Position numbers and translations under genes: made by a program. The notes beneath the pieces were generated by a model, which did no database searches, was not told where the DNA came from, and saw only the letters and a list, made by a program, of their open reading frames with translations. 64,000 nt of DNA from Caldifarciminota bacterium UBA5631 (GTDB lineage: Bacteria; Hydrothermota; Hydrothermia; UBA1063): the NCBI GenBank assembly GCA_002421425.1, contig DIJZ01000004.1:12256-76255 (forward strand), in the 5' to 3' direction. Below are positions 43,922 through 52,304 of the stretch, one piece after another. Within the stretch, counting starts at the first letter, position 1. Every line of letters starts with the position of its first letter.

Positions 43922-44560
43922 ATGGAAAATATTGAAAAGTTACACATACTATATGAAGTTTTCAAGGAGAGAATTGAGCTCCGGATTAATGAGTTTAAGA
44001 AAATGCGCAGCAATTCAGATGAGAGCGCGGTTCTAAAGGAATTTATTTTTTGCCTTCTTACTCCTCAATCGAAAGCAAAGATTTGCTGGAAGTCCGTTGA
44101 GAAAATCTTTGAAAATAACCTGCATATAGGGAAGAACGCAGATCTTCTACGAGAAAAACTTAGCGGTGTGAGGTTTCCAAATAATAAATCAAAATACCTC
44201 ATTTATAACCTCGAAAAAATTGAAGAGGAGAGAATATCACTCAAAGATTTTGTTCAGGACGCTATGGATTCATTTTCAAAACGAGAAATTCTCATTAAGA
44301 AATTCAAAGGCATGGGAATGAAGGAAGCAAGCCATTTTCTTCGAAATACTGGACATCTTGATCTCGCAATTCTCGATAGGCATATTCTCAAGAATATGGT
44401 CAATTTGGGAATTTTGAATGAAATCCCTTCCAGTATAAGCAAAAACACGTACGTAAGTCTGGAAAGGAAATTGAAGGATTTTTCAGAAAAAATCGGCATA
44501 CCTTTCGCCCATCTGGATATGTTGCTGTGGGCTAAGGAAACCGGGGAGGTGTTTAAATGA
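43922..44560 (+). CDS. 8-oxoguanine DNA glycosylase/lyase, Ogg2 family
   Basis: A 212-residue base-excision repair enzyme of the Ogg2 type, best known from archaea and some thermophilic or anaerobic bacteria. It contains the helix-hairpin-helix GMGMKEASHFLRNTG with Lys134 as the Schiff-base nucleophile, and LDLAILDRHIL with Asp152, matching the catalytic pair of Methanocaldococcus Ogg. It is the first gene of the oxidative-stress operon and overlaps the Fur-family gene by 4 bases (ATGA), so repair of oxidised guanine is co-expressed with peroxide and oxygen defence. Confidence 0.85.
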   Translation: MENIEKLHILYEVFKERIELRINEFKKMRSNSDESAVLKEFIFCLLTPQSKAKICWKSVEKIFENNLHIGKNADLLREKLSGVRFPNNKSKYLIYNLEKIEEERISLKDFVQDAMDSFSKREILIKKFKGMGMKEASHFLRNTGHLDLAILDRHILKNMVNLGILNEIPSSISKNTYVSLERKLKDFSEKIGIPFAHLDMLLWAKETGEVFK

Positions 44561-44985
44561 AGAACCCAATGACAGATAAAGCTAAGGAAATATTGAAAGC
44601 CCACGGAGTGCAGCCATCAATTCAGAGAATTAAGATCCTTGAGTTTCTGCTAACCCAAAGGATCCATCCTTCAGCAGACGAAATTTATAGAGCTCTTGCT
44701 TCAGAACTTCCTACTCTTTCAAAAACCACAGTGTACAACACCATCGAATCCTTTCTAAAGGCAGGGATTCTAAAACCTGTTCGAATCGATTCCAGAGAAT
44801 TAAGGGTCGATGCATTTACGGAACCGCACGCTCACTTCAGATGTCTGAACTGTGGGAGGGTTTACGACATTGAATTCGAAATGGTAAATCTCGTCGGGAA
44901 ACACACCAAAGAAGGCCACCTCGTTGAATCAGAAGAGCTTTACCTCGAAGGAATTTGCAGCGACTGCCAGAAAAAAAGGATGTAA
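44557..44985 (+). CDS. Fur/PerR-family metal-dependent regulator
   Basis: A 142-residue regulator with the winged-helix segment HPSADEIYRALASELPTLSKTTVYNTIESF. The C-terminal domain has HAHFRCLNCG and CSDC, the two CxxC pairs of the structural zinc site seen in PerR and many Fur proteins. Its neighbours (flavodiiron protein, flavin reductase, 8-oxoguanine glycosylase) suggest a PerR-like peroxide sensor, but Fur or Zur specificity cannot be excluded. It starts in an ATGA overlap. Confidence 0.9.
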   Translation: MKNPMTDKAKEILKAHGVQPSIQRIKILEFLLTQRIHPSADEIYRALASELPTLSKTTVYNTIESFLKAGILKPVRIDSRELRVDAFTEPHAHFRCLNCGRVYDIEFEMVNLVGKHTKEGHLVESEELYLEGICSDCQKKRM

Positions 44986-44986
44986 T

Positions 44987-45457
44987 ATGAAAAGCTTAGT
45001 ATACTTTTTTTCAAACACAGGGCATAACGAAATATTAGCACAAGAACTTCAGAAATATGTTCCTTCTGAACTCGAGAAGATTAAGGACTACGAAAAGCGG
45101 AACTTTTTCAGAGACTCGTTCTATGCACTGATTCAGAAAAAGGTAAGAATTGAACCTCCTATCAACGACATTAATAACTTTGAGCGTATTTTCTTCGTCA
45201 CACCCATTTGGGCAGGAAATTTCCCTGCTCCAGTCTCTACATTACTCAAACAATTTAAAGATCAGTTTTCGGGCAAGGAGCTCTACCTTGTTTCTGTATC
45301 TGGTTATGGAGAAAAGAATATAAAAATCGTGCAAAAATTCAAAAAACTTACCGGAGCTGATCCAAAAGACTTCTTGTTAATTGGCGACGACGAACTAAAA
45401 GAAAGAAAATTTGAAAACAAGCTGCAGAAATTTGCTGCAAAGATAACAGGAGAATAG
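44987..45457 (+). CDS. Flavodoxin-like protein
   Basis: A 156-residue protein starting MKSLVYFFSNTGHNEILAQ, an FMN-binding phosphate loop like that of flavodoxins (SxTGxT type, here SNTGHNE). FVTPIWAGNFPAPV and VSVSGYGE correspond to the isoalloxazine loops. ATG 44987 directly follows the Fur-family stop and has AAAGGA upstream. It could shuttle electrons to the flavodiiron protein or flavin reductase encoded next. Confidence 0.8.
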   Translation: MKSLVYFFSNTGHNEILAQELQKYVPSELEKIKDYEKRNFFRDSFYALIQKKVRIEPPINDINNFERIFFVTPIWAGNFPAPVSTLLKQFKDQFSGKELYLVSVSGYGEKNIKIVQKFKKLTGADPKDFLLIGDDELKERKFENKLQKFAAKITGE

Positions 45458-45459
45458 AA

Positions 45460-45978
45460 ATGAATATATTTGCGCTTACAAAACTCAGTTACGGCCTTTA
45501 TATCGTATCTTCAACGGACGGAGAAAGGATAAATGGTCAGATTGCGAATACTGTATTTCAAGTGACCGCAGAGCCTCCGAAGGTCGCTGTTGCGCTTAAT
45601 AAACAAAACCTGACTCACGGATTCGTTGAAAAGAGCGGAAGATTCGCGGTTTCGATACTGACTCAGGATGCTCCATTCAAATTTATTGGGCAGTTCGGGT
45701 TCAAATCTGGAAGGGATTTCAACAAATTTGACGGTGTAAACTATCGGCTCACGGAAAACGTAGTGCCAATCGTTCTTGACTATTCCTGTGCATTTATCGA
45801 ATGCAAGGTAATTGGAAAATTTGATGCAGGAACTCACACAATTTTCCTTGGCGAAGTGGTCGACGCCGACATCCTGAGCGAAAATACTCCTATGACTTAT
45901 GATTACTATCACAAAGAGGTAAAGGGTAAAACTCCGAAAACGGCCTCTACATACATAAAAGAGGAAAAAGGAGAATAA
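45460..45978 (+). CDS. Flavin reductase domain protein (Hrb-like, without rubredoxin domain)
   Basis: A 172-residue FMN-binding split-barrel protein. The opening ALTKLSYGLYIVSSTDGERINGQIANTVFQVT with PPKVAVALNKQN and SGRFAVSILT is typical of the flavin reductase domain. In Moorella and related anaerobes such a domain fused to rubredoxin (Hrb) passes electrons from NADH to FprA. Here the rubredoxin part is absent, and the FprA homologue lies 4 bases downstream, so it is a likely reductase for it. Confidence 0.85.
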   Translation: MNIFALTKLSYGLYIVSSTDGERINGQIANTVFQVTAEPPKVAVALNKQNLTHGFVEKSGRFAVSILTQDAPFKFIGQFGFKSGRDFNKFDGVNYRLTENVVPIVLDYSCAFIECKVIGKFDAGTHTIFLGEVVDADILSENTPMTYDYYHKEVKGKTPKTASTYIKEEKGE

Positions 45979-45982
45979 CAAA

Positions 45983-47167
45983 ATGGCCGTATTCGAAATC
46001 AAAAACAACTTGTTCCTTGTAAACACACTTCACTGGGAAAGAAGACTTTTTGATGAACTCATACCTCTTCCGGAGGGTACCACCTATAACGCATACGTCG
46101 TAAAAGGAGACAAAAAAACTGCACTCATTGACTCTACTGATACCCTGAAGGTCCAAGAATTTATTAGAGACCTGGAAGTATTAAAAATTGAAAGGATAGA
46201 TTACATTATCGCCAACCACGCTGAACAGGATCATTCAGGTGGAATCCCGGAAGTTCTAAAGAAATATAAAGAGGCTGTTGTTGTCACTAACGAGAAATGC
46301 GCGGAGATTTTGAAGACACATCTTCAAGTTCCTTCCGAGAAATTTCACATTGTAAAAGAGAATGATATCCTTGACCTCGGTGGGAAAACTTTGAGGTTCG
46401 TTATGACGCCGTGGGTACACTGGCCCGAAACGCAGGTAACATTCCTTGAAGAGGGCAGAATCGCCTTTACCTGCGACTTTTTTGGCTCACATCTTGCAAC
46501 CTCAGAGTTTATAACTGAAGGCACACCATCTGTTTACCAGTCAGCAAAAAGATACTATGCTGAAATTATGGCTCCCTTCAGAAATATGATCCCCAAAAAC
46601 ATTGAAAAGATAGAAAGTTTCAGTCCTTCAATGATTTGCCCTAGCCACGGCCCAATTCATTCCAATCCTGATTTCATCATAAGTGCATACAAAGAATGGT
46701 CATCGGATAAGGTGCAGAACCTTGCCCTCTTATTGTATGTATCTATGCACCACAGCACCGAAAAAGCCGTAAGGATTCTGGAACAGAAACTTACAGACTA
46801 TGGCGTTAGAGTTGAGGTAATGAGCCTCTCATCGGCAGATACCGGTCAGGTTGCGATGGCACTAATAGATGCAGCTACAATAATTATGGCAACACCCACG
46901 GTTCTGGCCAGCGCTCACCCTCTTGCCATCTACTATACTTATCTTGCAAATGCTTTGAGACCAAAAACGAAATTTCTTGCCATTGTGAATTCCTACGGCT
47001 GGGGTGGTAAAACTATTGAAGATTTAAAAAACATCTTCACAAACTTTAAAGGAGAACTGCTGGAACCCGTCGCTTTCAAGGGCATACCGGACTCTGAAGC
47101 CCTGAGCAAACTCGATGAACTCGCGAAAATTATAAGTCAGAAGCACCGTGAAATTGGGATACTGTAG
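45983..47167 (+). CDS. fprA: A-type flavodiiron protein (FprA)
   Basis: A 394-residue enzyme reducing O2 to water and/or NO to N2O, a main oxygen-defence enzyme of anaerobes. The N-terminal metallo-beta-lactamase domain has the diiron ligands H79-x-E81-x-D83-H84 (NHAEQDH), His in WVHWPET, FTCDFFGSH and CPSHGP. The C-terminal third is a flavodoxin-like FMN domain with LYVSMHHSTEKA. It is the last gene of the operon; no terminator is visible before the convergent gene 32 bases away. Confidence 0.95.
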   Translation: MAVFEIKNNLFLVNTLHWERRLFDELIPLPEGTTYNAYVVKGDKKTALIDSTDTLKVQEFIRDLEVLKIERIDYIIANHAEQDHSGGIPEVLKKYKEAVVVTNEKCAEILKTHLQVPSEKFHIVKENDILDLGGKTLRFVMTPWVHWPETQVTFLEEGRIAFTCDFFGSHLATSEFITEGTPSVYQSAKRYYAEIMAPFRNMIPKNIEKIESFSPSMICPSHGPIHSNPDFIISAYKEWSSDKVQNLALLLYVSMHHSTEKAVRILEQKLTDYGVRVEVMSLSSADTGQVAMALIDAATIIMATPTVLASAHPLAIYYTYLANALRPKTKFLAIVNSYGWGGKTIEDLKNIFTNFKGELLEPVAFKGIPDSEALSKLDELAKIISQKHREIGIL

Positions 47168-47199
47168 AACGATCGACAGGAAATAGGAGTCTTTCTTAA

Positions 47200-48087
47200 T
47201 TATCTAAGTCTGACCCATCTGTCTCTTAGACCACTGGGTAATTTCTCGGCGACTTCGAAAGTTCTTTTATCATGATAATACCCTGAAGCATAGGGAATCT
47301 CTGTATCAAGACCAAGAGAGCGGGATAAAGAATACATTATTAGCTCTCTAAGATACTTACCAATTATCCCTGCGAAGGTTACAGGCAAATATTCTCTATC
47401 TGCATGGAGTATGAAATTGACTATTTCTCCATCCTGAAGTTTGTAGGTAGACGCCCCAAAAGATTCCTTAATTAGCTGGAATGGAATGCCGAGATGTTCA
47501 AAAAAATGGCCGTAATGAGAAGTTCCGCCTATTTTGCCCATTATGAAAAACCTTGCATCCAGGGCCTTCTGTACTTCCATAAAACTTCTGAAATCCAGGA
47601 GGGCTTTATTTCCAAGGGCTGTCACAGCTTCGTTGAATTCGTCAGGCATTAATATATTAACCACTAAGGCCTCAACAAAAATTGAAGAATTAGAGAGGTA
47701 TCTAACCAGATGCTCATTCATATGCCCTCCAAAGGCCGGGAGATCCACATCTTCAATTCCGTAGTTTCCAAGACAGAATTTCCTCAAAGATAAACCATCG
47801 ATAATTCCTTGTAGCGATGTAAATTCCTTCCCGCAAATCCGCAAAACTGTTATGGCAACGGATTCACCAACACGATAACTCGCGAGACTCCTCTTGAATA
47901 GTTCTTTACTATCTTTAATAGGTATTGGAAACCGATATCCTTTTAGCTCCGATGCAGATAAAGGATCAGCGCCCTTGACTCGTAAAGATACCCCTGTTAC
48001 TATCAAAGGACCAAGTAGCGGACCGTATCCGTTCTCGTCGACACCTGCTACATACCACTCTGAAGTATCAAAAATGAAAAACTGCAC
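47200..48087 (-). CDS. Divergent RNase HII-like protein lacking one catalytic Asp
   Basis: A 295-residue protein. It keeps Asp17-Glu18 in GVDENGYGPLLGPLIV (RNase HII: GxDExGRGxLxGPV), DSK in IKDSKEL, and Asp230 in HADREYLPVTFAGIIGKYLREL (RNase HII: KGD...AASIxAKxxRD). The LIDGN block instead reads FIMGK, so the third catalytic Asp is Met183. It is about 80 residues longer than usual RNase HII, with an insertion in the middle. It may be inactive or use another acid. The start is GTG, placed 6 bases after TATAAT with no Shine-Dalgarno. Confidence 0.7.
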   Translation of the reverse strand: MQFFIFDTSEWYVAGVDENGYGPLLGPLIVTGVSLRVKGADPLSASELKGYRFPIPIKDSKELFKRSLASYRVGESVAITVLRICGKEFTSLQGIIDGLSLRKFCLGNYGIEDVDLPAFGGHMNEHLVRYLSNSSIFVEALVVNILMPDEFNEAVTALGNKALLDFRSFMEVQKALDARFFIMGKIGGTSHYGHFFEHLGIPFQLIKESFGASTYKLQDGEIVNFILHADREYLPVTFAGIIGKYLRELIMYSLSRSLGLDTEIPYASGYYHDKRTFEVAEKLPSGLRDRWVRLR

Positions 48088-48088
48088 T

Positions 48089-48117
48089 TTGAAATTATAA
48101 AGTTACGGCAATATAAT
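48089..48117 (+). promoter_or_regulatory. Promoter of the epimerase gene
   Basis: A -35 TTGAAA (48089-48094, 5 of 6 bases) and -10 TATAAT (48112-48117) with a 17-base spacer. The predicted leader is about 7 bases, without Shine-Dalgarno. Confidence 0.7.
48094..48099 (-). promoter_or_regulatory. -10 of the RNase HII-like gene (leaderless)
   Basis: Minus-strand TATAAT ending 6 bases before GTG 48087. No strong -35 is visible; TTGGAT at 48119-48124 would need a 19-base spacer. It overlaps the -35 of the divergent epimerase promoter. Confidence 0.5.
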
Positions 48118-48131
48118 AATCCAACTCATAT

Positions 48132-49109
48132 ATGCATATTGGAATTACTGGAAGTACTGGATTCATCGGGCAGAACCTTGTCCCGGAACTTCTAAAGAGA
48201 GGACACAAGGTAAAGGTTCTTGTAAGGGATCCTCATAGAAAAATCTTGTGGGACGATGTCGAAAAAGTGGAGGGAAATTTTCAAACTCCCGATGCTCTTC
48301 AGCAATTCTTAATGGATTTGGAGGCGGTTGTTCATTGTGCAGGTGCCATAAGAGCGCTCAGAATGGAAGACTACGTCAAAGGGAACTATACGACCACAAA
48401 AATCCTTGTAGACGCAATAAATCAGTTCAAACCGAAAGATTTAAAAAAATTTATTTTCCTCTCCAGCCAGAGTGCTCAGGGGCCTTCCGTAGGCCTTGCC
48501 CCAAGAAGATTCGATGAGCCCCCCTCTCCCGTCACATGGTATGGAAAATCAAAATTGATGGCTGAAAACTACATTGTAAACTATCTTGAATACCCGTACA
48601 TAATTCTTAGACTCGCACTGGTTTATGGCCCAGGTGATAGGGAAACCTTTAGATTCTTCCAGTACGTAAAAAAAGGGATCTTTCCCATGCCCAATGGCGA
48701 GAAGTACCTGAGCGTAGTGTACGTAAAAGATGTGGTTAGGCTTATCACGTTCATACTTGAGATGGAAAATCACATCCGGAACAGAATCTATTTTGTTGCC
48801 CACCCGCAATATCATTCTCTTTCTGAAATCGTTGATGGAATTAAGTCGCTTTTTGGCAAGAAGAAAGTTGCTAAACTTTCTATACCAGAAGCAATATTCA
48901 GACCAGCTCTGAAAGTAAATGAAATTATCGCAAGCATCGCCTGCAAGGCTACCATTGCAAACAGTGACAAAGCAAATGAACTTGCTGAAAAGTACTGGAT
49001 TGGAGACCCTGCACCTCTTATCGCCGAAACGGGCTTTAAACCAGAATACAGCCTTATGGAAGGACTATTCGAGACACTGGAGTGGTACAAAAAAGAAGGG
49101 TGGCTTTGA
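48132..49109 (+). CDS. NAD-dependent epimerase/dehydratase family protein
   Basis: A 325-residue short-chain-type sugar or sterol epimerase-like enzyme. The Rossmann motif is GITGSTGFIGQNL at the N-terminus, the catalytic Ser lies in LSSQSAQG, and the Tyr-x3-Lys motif is YGKSK followed by LMAENY. The substrate is unknown; possibilities are nucleotide-sugar modification or lipid metabolism. It stands alone between divergent and convergent genes. Confidence 0.85.
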   Translation: MHIGITGSTGFIGQNLVPELLKRGHKVKVLVRDPHRKILWDDVEKVEGNFQTPDALQQFLMDLEAVVHCAGAIRALRMEDYVKGNYTTTKILVDAINQFKPKDLKKFIFLSSQSAQGPSVGLAPRRFDEPPSPVTWYGKSKLMAENYIVNYLEYPYIILRLALVYGPGDRETFRFFQYVKKGIFPMPNGEKYLSVVYVKDVVRLITFILEMENHIRNRIYFVAHPQYHSLSEIVDGIKSLFGKKKVAKLSIPEAIFRPALKVNEIIASIACKATIANSDKANELAEKYWIGDPAPLIAETGFKPEYSLMEGLFETLEWYKKEGWL

Positions 49110-49178
49110 CTATCAAGAACAGAATGAGTTTTGTTTAATTACCACTCACTCTGAGATTTCACCAGACAAAGCAAGAAG

Positions 49179-50180
49179 CTAAGTTAGCTTAACCTGTTTT
49201 TGACCAGGCACAATCTGGCCAAGTAAAAGATAAAACTCCCCTGTATCTTTTAAATATTTCTCAAAATTTGCAAGGTCCTCCTTAGCGACAATAAAAATAA
49301 ATCCAATACCCATATTAAAAACTTTCCACATCTCATCTTCTGGTACATCACCAGCTTTTTGCAGGAATTTGAATACTTCAGGAACCTCCCAGCTTTTTCT
49401 ATCGATGACTGCATCGACATTATCTGGCAAGCACCTTACGAGATTCCCGGGAATACCTCCACCTGTGATGTGGGCTGCTCCTCTTATGTGGAACTTTTTA
49501 AAGGCTTCCTCTGCAATATTTGAATAGATCCTTGTTGGCTTCAATAGTGCATTTCTGGCGCTCTCACAACCTATAGGAGTGTCTTCGGTGATTCCTGCTT
49601 TTTTCACAATTGCCCTTACAAGGGAATAGCCATTGCTGTGGATTCCCGAAGATGGAAGCCCAACGAGGATGTCCCCTGCCTTAACTTTCGGAGGAGCTGG
49701 AATCCTGGATTTCTCCTGAATGCCCACTACAAATCCTGCGATATCAAACTTACCTTCAGTAAGAAGTCCCGGCAACTCAGCTGTTTCTCCTCCCACAAGG
49801 GGACAGTTGTATTCTTCACAAGCCTTAACAAGGGAGGCAATCACTCTCTTTGCAACATCAAGGTCAAGGCGGCTTGCTGCATAGTAGTCGAGGAAGAATA
49901 GGGGCTTCGCACCGTAAGTAGCAAGGTCATTCACACACATTCCGAAAAGGTCGTAACCGAGACCGTCAAGAAAATCCCACTGCAAAGCAAGATCAATTTT
50001 TGTTCCTATTCCATCGGTAGATGTCACCAGAACGGGGGCTCTATACTTCTTCACAAACCCAATCTCAATGGTTGCGGAGAATGGTCCAATATTTTCCCTT
50101 TTCAGAGTCACAATTTTTTTAATGAATTCTACAAGGCTATCACCTCTACCTATATCAACACCTGAATCTCGGTATAACAT
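49179..50180 (-). CDS. purM: Phosphoribosylformylglycinamidine cyclo-ligase
   Basis: Makes aminoimidazole ribonucleotide in de novo purine synthesis. The 333-residue chain starts MLYRDSGVDIGRGDSLVEFI and shows the ATP-binding loop VTSTDGIGTK, then FGMCVNDLATYGAKPLFFLDY, GGETAELPG and HITGGGIPGNL, all standard for PurM. It lies one base after sufS, with no other pur gene in the window. Confidence 0.95.
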   Translation of the reverse strand: MLYRDSGVDIGRGDSLVEFIKKIVTLKRENIGPFSATIEIGFVKKYRAPVLVTSTDGIGTKIDLALQWDFLDGLGYDLFGMCVNDLATYGAKPLFFLDYYAASRLDLDVAKRVIASLVKACEEYNCPLVGGETAELPGLLTEGKFDIAGFVVGIQEKSRIPAPPKVKAGDILVGLPSSGIHSNGYSLVRAIVKKAGITEDTPIGCESARNALLKPTRIYSNIAEEAFKKFHIRGAAHITGGGIPGNLVRCLPDNVDAVIDRKSWEVPEVFKFLQKAGDVPEDEMWKVFNMGIGFIFIVAKEDLANFEKYLKDTGEFYLLLGQIVPGQKQVKLT

Positions 50181-50181
50181 T

Positions 50182-51417
50182 CTATTTCCTCAACTTTGCT
50201 ACTACCTCTTCGAGAGCGTTTACAAAATACTCTGCCTCTTCCAGTGTGTTATAAAGGTAAAAACTGGCTCTGGCAGTTCCGGTTAGTCCAAAGAATTCAT
50301 GTAGCGGCTGTGCACAATGGCAACCAGTTCGTATTGCAATTCCAAATTCATCATTGAGTAGTATTCCAATAAGGTCATGAGGAATATCATCAAAGTAAAA
50401 GGAGACTACACCAATCCTGTTTTCCTTCGGTCCAAGGATATGAATCCCGGGGACCCTCTCTTCCAGTAATTTTATAGTGAAGTTTGCCAGGCCATGCTCA
50501 TGTTTTTCTATTGCATCCATCCCTAACGCATTGAGATAATCCAGGGCAACTCCAAAAGCGTATCCATCTGCAAAATTTGATGTTCCTGCTTCAAACCTCC
50601 AGGGGAGTTTGTTCCAGGTAGGTCTCTCCGTAGTAACGGTCGAAATCATATCCCCTCCCCTCAGGAACGGTTCCATTCTCTCGAGTATATCCTTCTTTGC
50701 ATAAAGTACTCCAATTCCCGTTGGCCCAAGCATCTTGTGGGAAGAGAAAGCCATAAAGTCACAATCTATCGCTGCAACGTCAATTTTCAGGTGTGGCGCA
50801 CTCTGGGCAGCATCAACCAAAACCATTGCGCCCTTATCATGAGCGATATTAATAATAGTCTTCACTGGATTTACAACCCCAAGAACGTTAGATACGTGAT
50901 TTACAGCAACGAGCTTCGTTCTCTCCGAGACAAGACTCGCCAGGTGGTCCAGATCAATGTGCCCATCCTTCGTAAGCCGTGCAAACTTTAGGGTAATTCC
51001 AAAACGATCCCTCAGCATCTGCCATGGTACCATGTTAGAATGATGTTCCATCACAGTGCTTACAATTTCATCGCCTTCCTTTAGTGTATTCGCAAGGGAG
51101 TACGCTACTAAATTGATAGCTTCCGTGGTATTTCTGGTAAAGACAATTTCCTCGATAAACTTTGCATTAATAAACATGCGCACCTTTCGCCGCGCTTCCT
51201 CATAAAGTTCTGTAGACTCACTGGAAAGAGTATGCACCGCACGATGTATATTTGCATTATGTTGAGAGTAAAATTCCTCAATGGCTTTTATCACCTGAAC
51301 TGGACGCTGGGAAGTAGCAGCATTATCGAGATAAACCAGCTTTTTGCCGTGTATTTCCCTCTTCAAAATAGGAAAATCTTCCCGCACCTTAAGAACGTCG
51401 ACGGAATTGTGGTCCAT
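50182..51417 (-). CDS. sufS: Cysteine desulfurase, SufS type
   Basis: PLP enzyme that takes sulfur from cysteine for Fe-S clusters. The 411-residue chain starts with DFPILKREIHGKKLVYLDNAATSQRP, the PLP lysine is in FSSHKMLGPTG, and the persulfide Cys is in RTGCHCAQP, which is diagnostic of the SufS group. No suf partners are nearby. A TATAAT ends 6 bases before the ATG and no Shine-Dalgarno is present. Confidence 0.93.
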   Translation of the reverse strand: MDHNSVDVLKVREDFPILKREIHGKKLVYLDNAATSQRPVQVIKAIEEFYSQHNANIHRAVHTLSSESTELYEEARRKVRMFINAKFIEEIVFTRNTTEAINLVAYSLANTLKEGDEIVSTVMEHHSNMVPWQMLRDRFGITLKFARLTKDGHIDLDHLASLVSERTKLVAVNHVSNVLGVVNPVKTIINIAHDKGAMVLVDAAQSAPHLKIDVAAIDCDFMAFSSHKMLGPTGIGVLYAKKDILERMEPFLRGGDMISTVTTERPTWNKLPWRFEAGTSNFADGYAFGVALDYLNALGMDAIEKHEHGLANFTIKLLEERVPGIHILGPKENRIGVVSFYFDDIPHDLIGILLNDEFGIAIRTGCHCAQPLHEFFGLTGTARASFYLYNTLEEAEYFVNALEEVVAKLRK

Positions 51418-51423
51418 AATAGA

Positions 51424-51429
51424 ATTATA
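51424..51429 (-). promoter_or_regulatory. -10 of the sufS-purM unit (leaderless)
   Basis: Minus-strand TATAAT whose last base is 6 bases before the sufS ATG. The -35 region is weak (TTCTTA at a 16-base spacer). Confidence 0.55.
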
Positions 51430-51500
51430 ATGGGAGAAATTGAGATAAGAAACCCCATTCCCTTAATTTCACTTACTGAATAATTAACTTGTTGCGGTGT

Positions 51501-51529
51501 TTGAAGATACGAGGCACTCCCATTAAACT
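51501..51529 (+). promoter_or_regulatory. Promoter of the methyltransferase gene (leaderless)
   Basis: A -35 TTGAAG (51501-51506) and -10 TAAACT (51524-51529) with a 17-base spacer; the -10 ends 7 bases before ATG 51537 and there is no Shine-Dalgarno. Confidence 0.55.
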
Positions 51530-51536
51530 ATTGTCA

Positions 51537-52286
51537 ATGGAAAATCCCTTCACCCTTATCGCAGAATACTATGACGAAGTAATGCAGAAAGTGAATTACG
51601 AAGAGTGGGCGAGGTACATAAAAACCCTCTTTTCAATGGCTCCATTAAAACCTATAAAAACAGTACTTGACCTCGCTTCCGGAACTGGCAATATTAGTAC
51701 AAGAATGGCAGCATATGGCTATGAAATTTTTGGACTGGACTATTCTCTGGGAATGCTGAAGGTTGCAAGGAAAAAAATTGAAGAAAAATCCTTACCCGTT
51801 TTTTTTATTCAGGGAAATTTCAGAAGAATACCCTTCAGAGAGCATACCTTTGATGGAGTCTACTCTACTTTTGACAGTCTTAACAATATCCTCGACGCAG
51901 ACGAACTATCGGATACTTTCCAGCAAGTAAGGCGCATCCTGAGGAATGGAGGACCTTTCGTCTTTGACCTTAACACAGAATGGTCCCTTAAGACGGAATG
52001 GGACAATTTAACAAGGGTTGAAGAAACCGCAAAGACAATCTCTATATGGAAATCAAGGTACCTGAACGGAATTTCATACCTATACTTCACGTTATTCGTA
52101 AAGATTGACCCAGAGAAGGACCACTACAAAAGAATATCTACGGTTTTCAGAGAGAGAGGATACGAGCCCTCAGAAATTAAGACAATGCTGAAGAGAAATG
52201 GTTTTGAGAAGGTCTTTATCTTTGATCATTTTACCCTTAACCCCGGTAAATCAAGGAGTTCAAGGGTTACTTACCTTGCTTATTAA
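51537..52286 (+). CDS. Class I SAM-dependent methyltransferase
   Basis: A 249-residue enzyme with the SAM motif VLDLASGTGNISTRMA, followed by the acidic GLDYSLGML and the VYSTFDSLNNI region, which resembles the 'class I methyltransferase/YbaJ' type. The substrate is unknown. ATG 51537 is chosen over TTG 51489 because of the promoter spacing; no Shine-Dalgarno is present. The dehydrogenase genes follow after 18 bases. Confidence 0.82.
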   Translation: MENPFTLIAEYYDEVMQKVNYEEWARYIKTLFSMAPLKPIKTVLDLASGTGNISTRMAAYGYEIFGLDYSLGMLKVARKKIEEKSLPVFFIQGNFRRIPFREHTFDGVYSTFDSLNNILDADELSDTFQQVRRILRNGGPFVFDLNTEWSLKTEWDNLTRVEETAKTISIWKSRYLNGISYLYFTLFVKIDPEKDHYKRISTVFRERGYEPSEIKTMLKRNGFEKVFIFDHFTLNPGKSRSSRVTYLAY

Positions 52287-52304
52287 AGAAAAAGGAAGGG
52301 AGGA

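Noticed and set aside
49176..49190. Palindrome AAGCTAA-G-TTAGCTT at the purM stop as terminator
   Set aside because: No T-run follows on either strand and the loop would be too small; probably chance.
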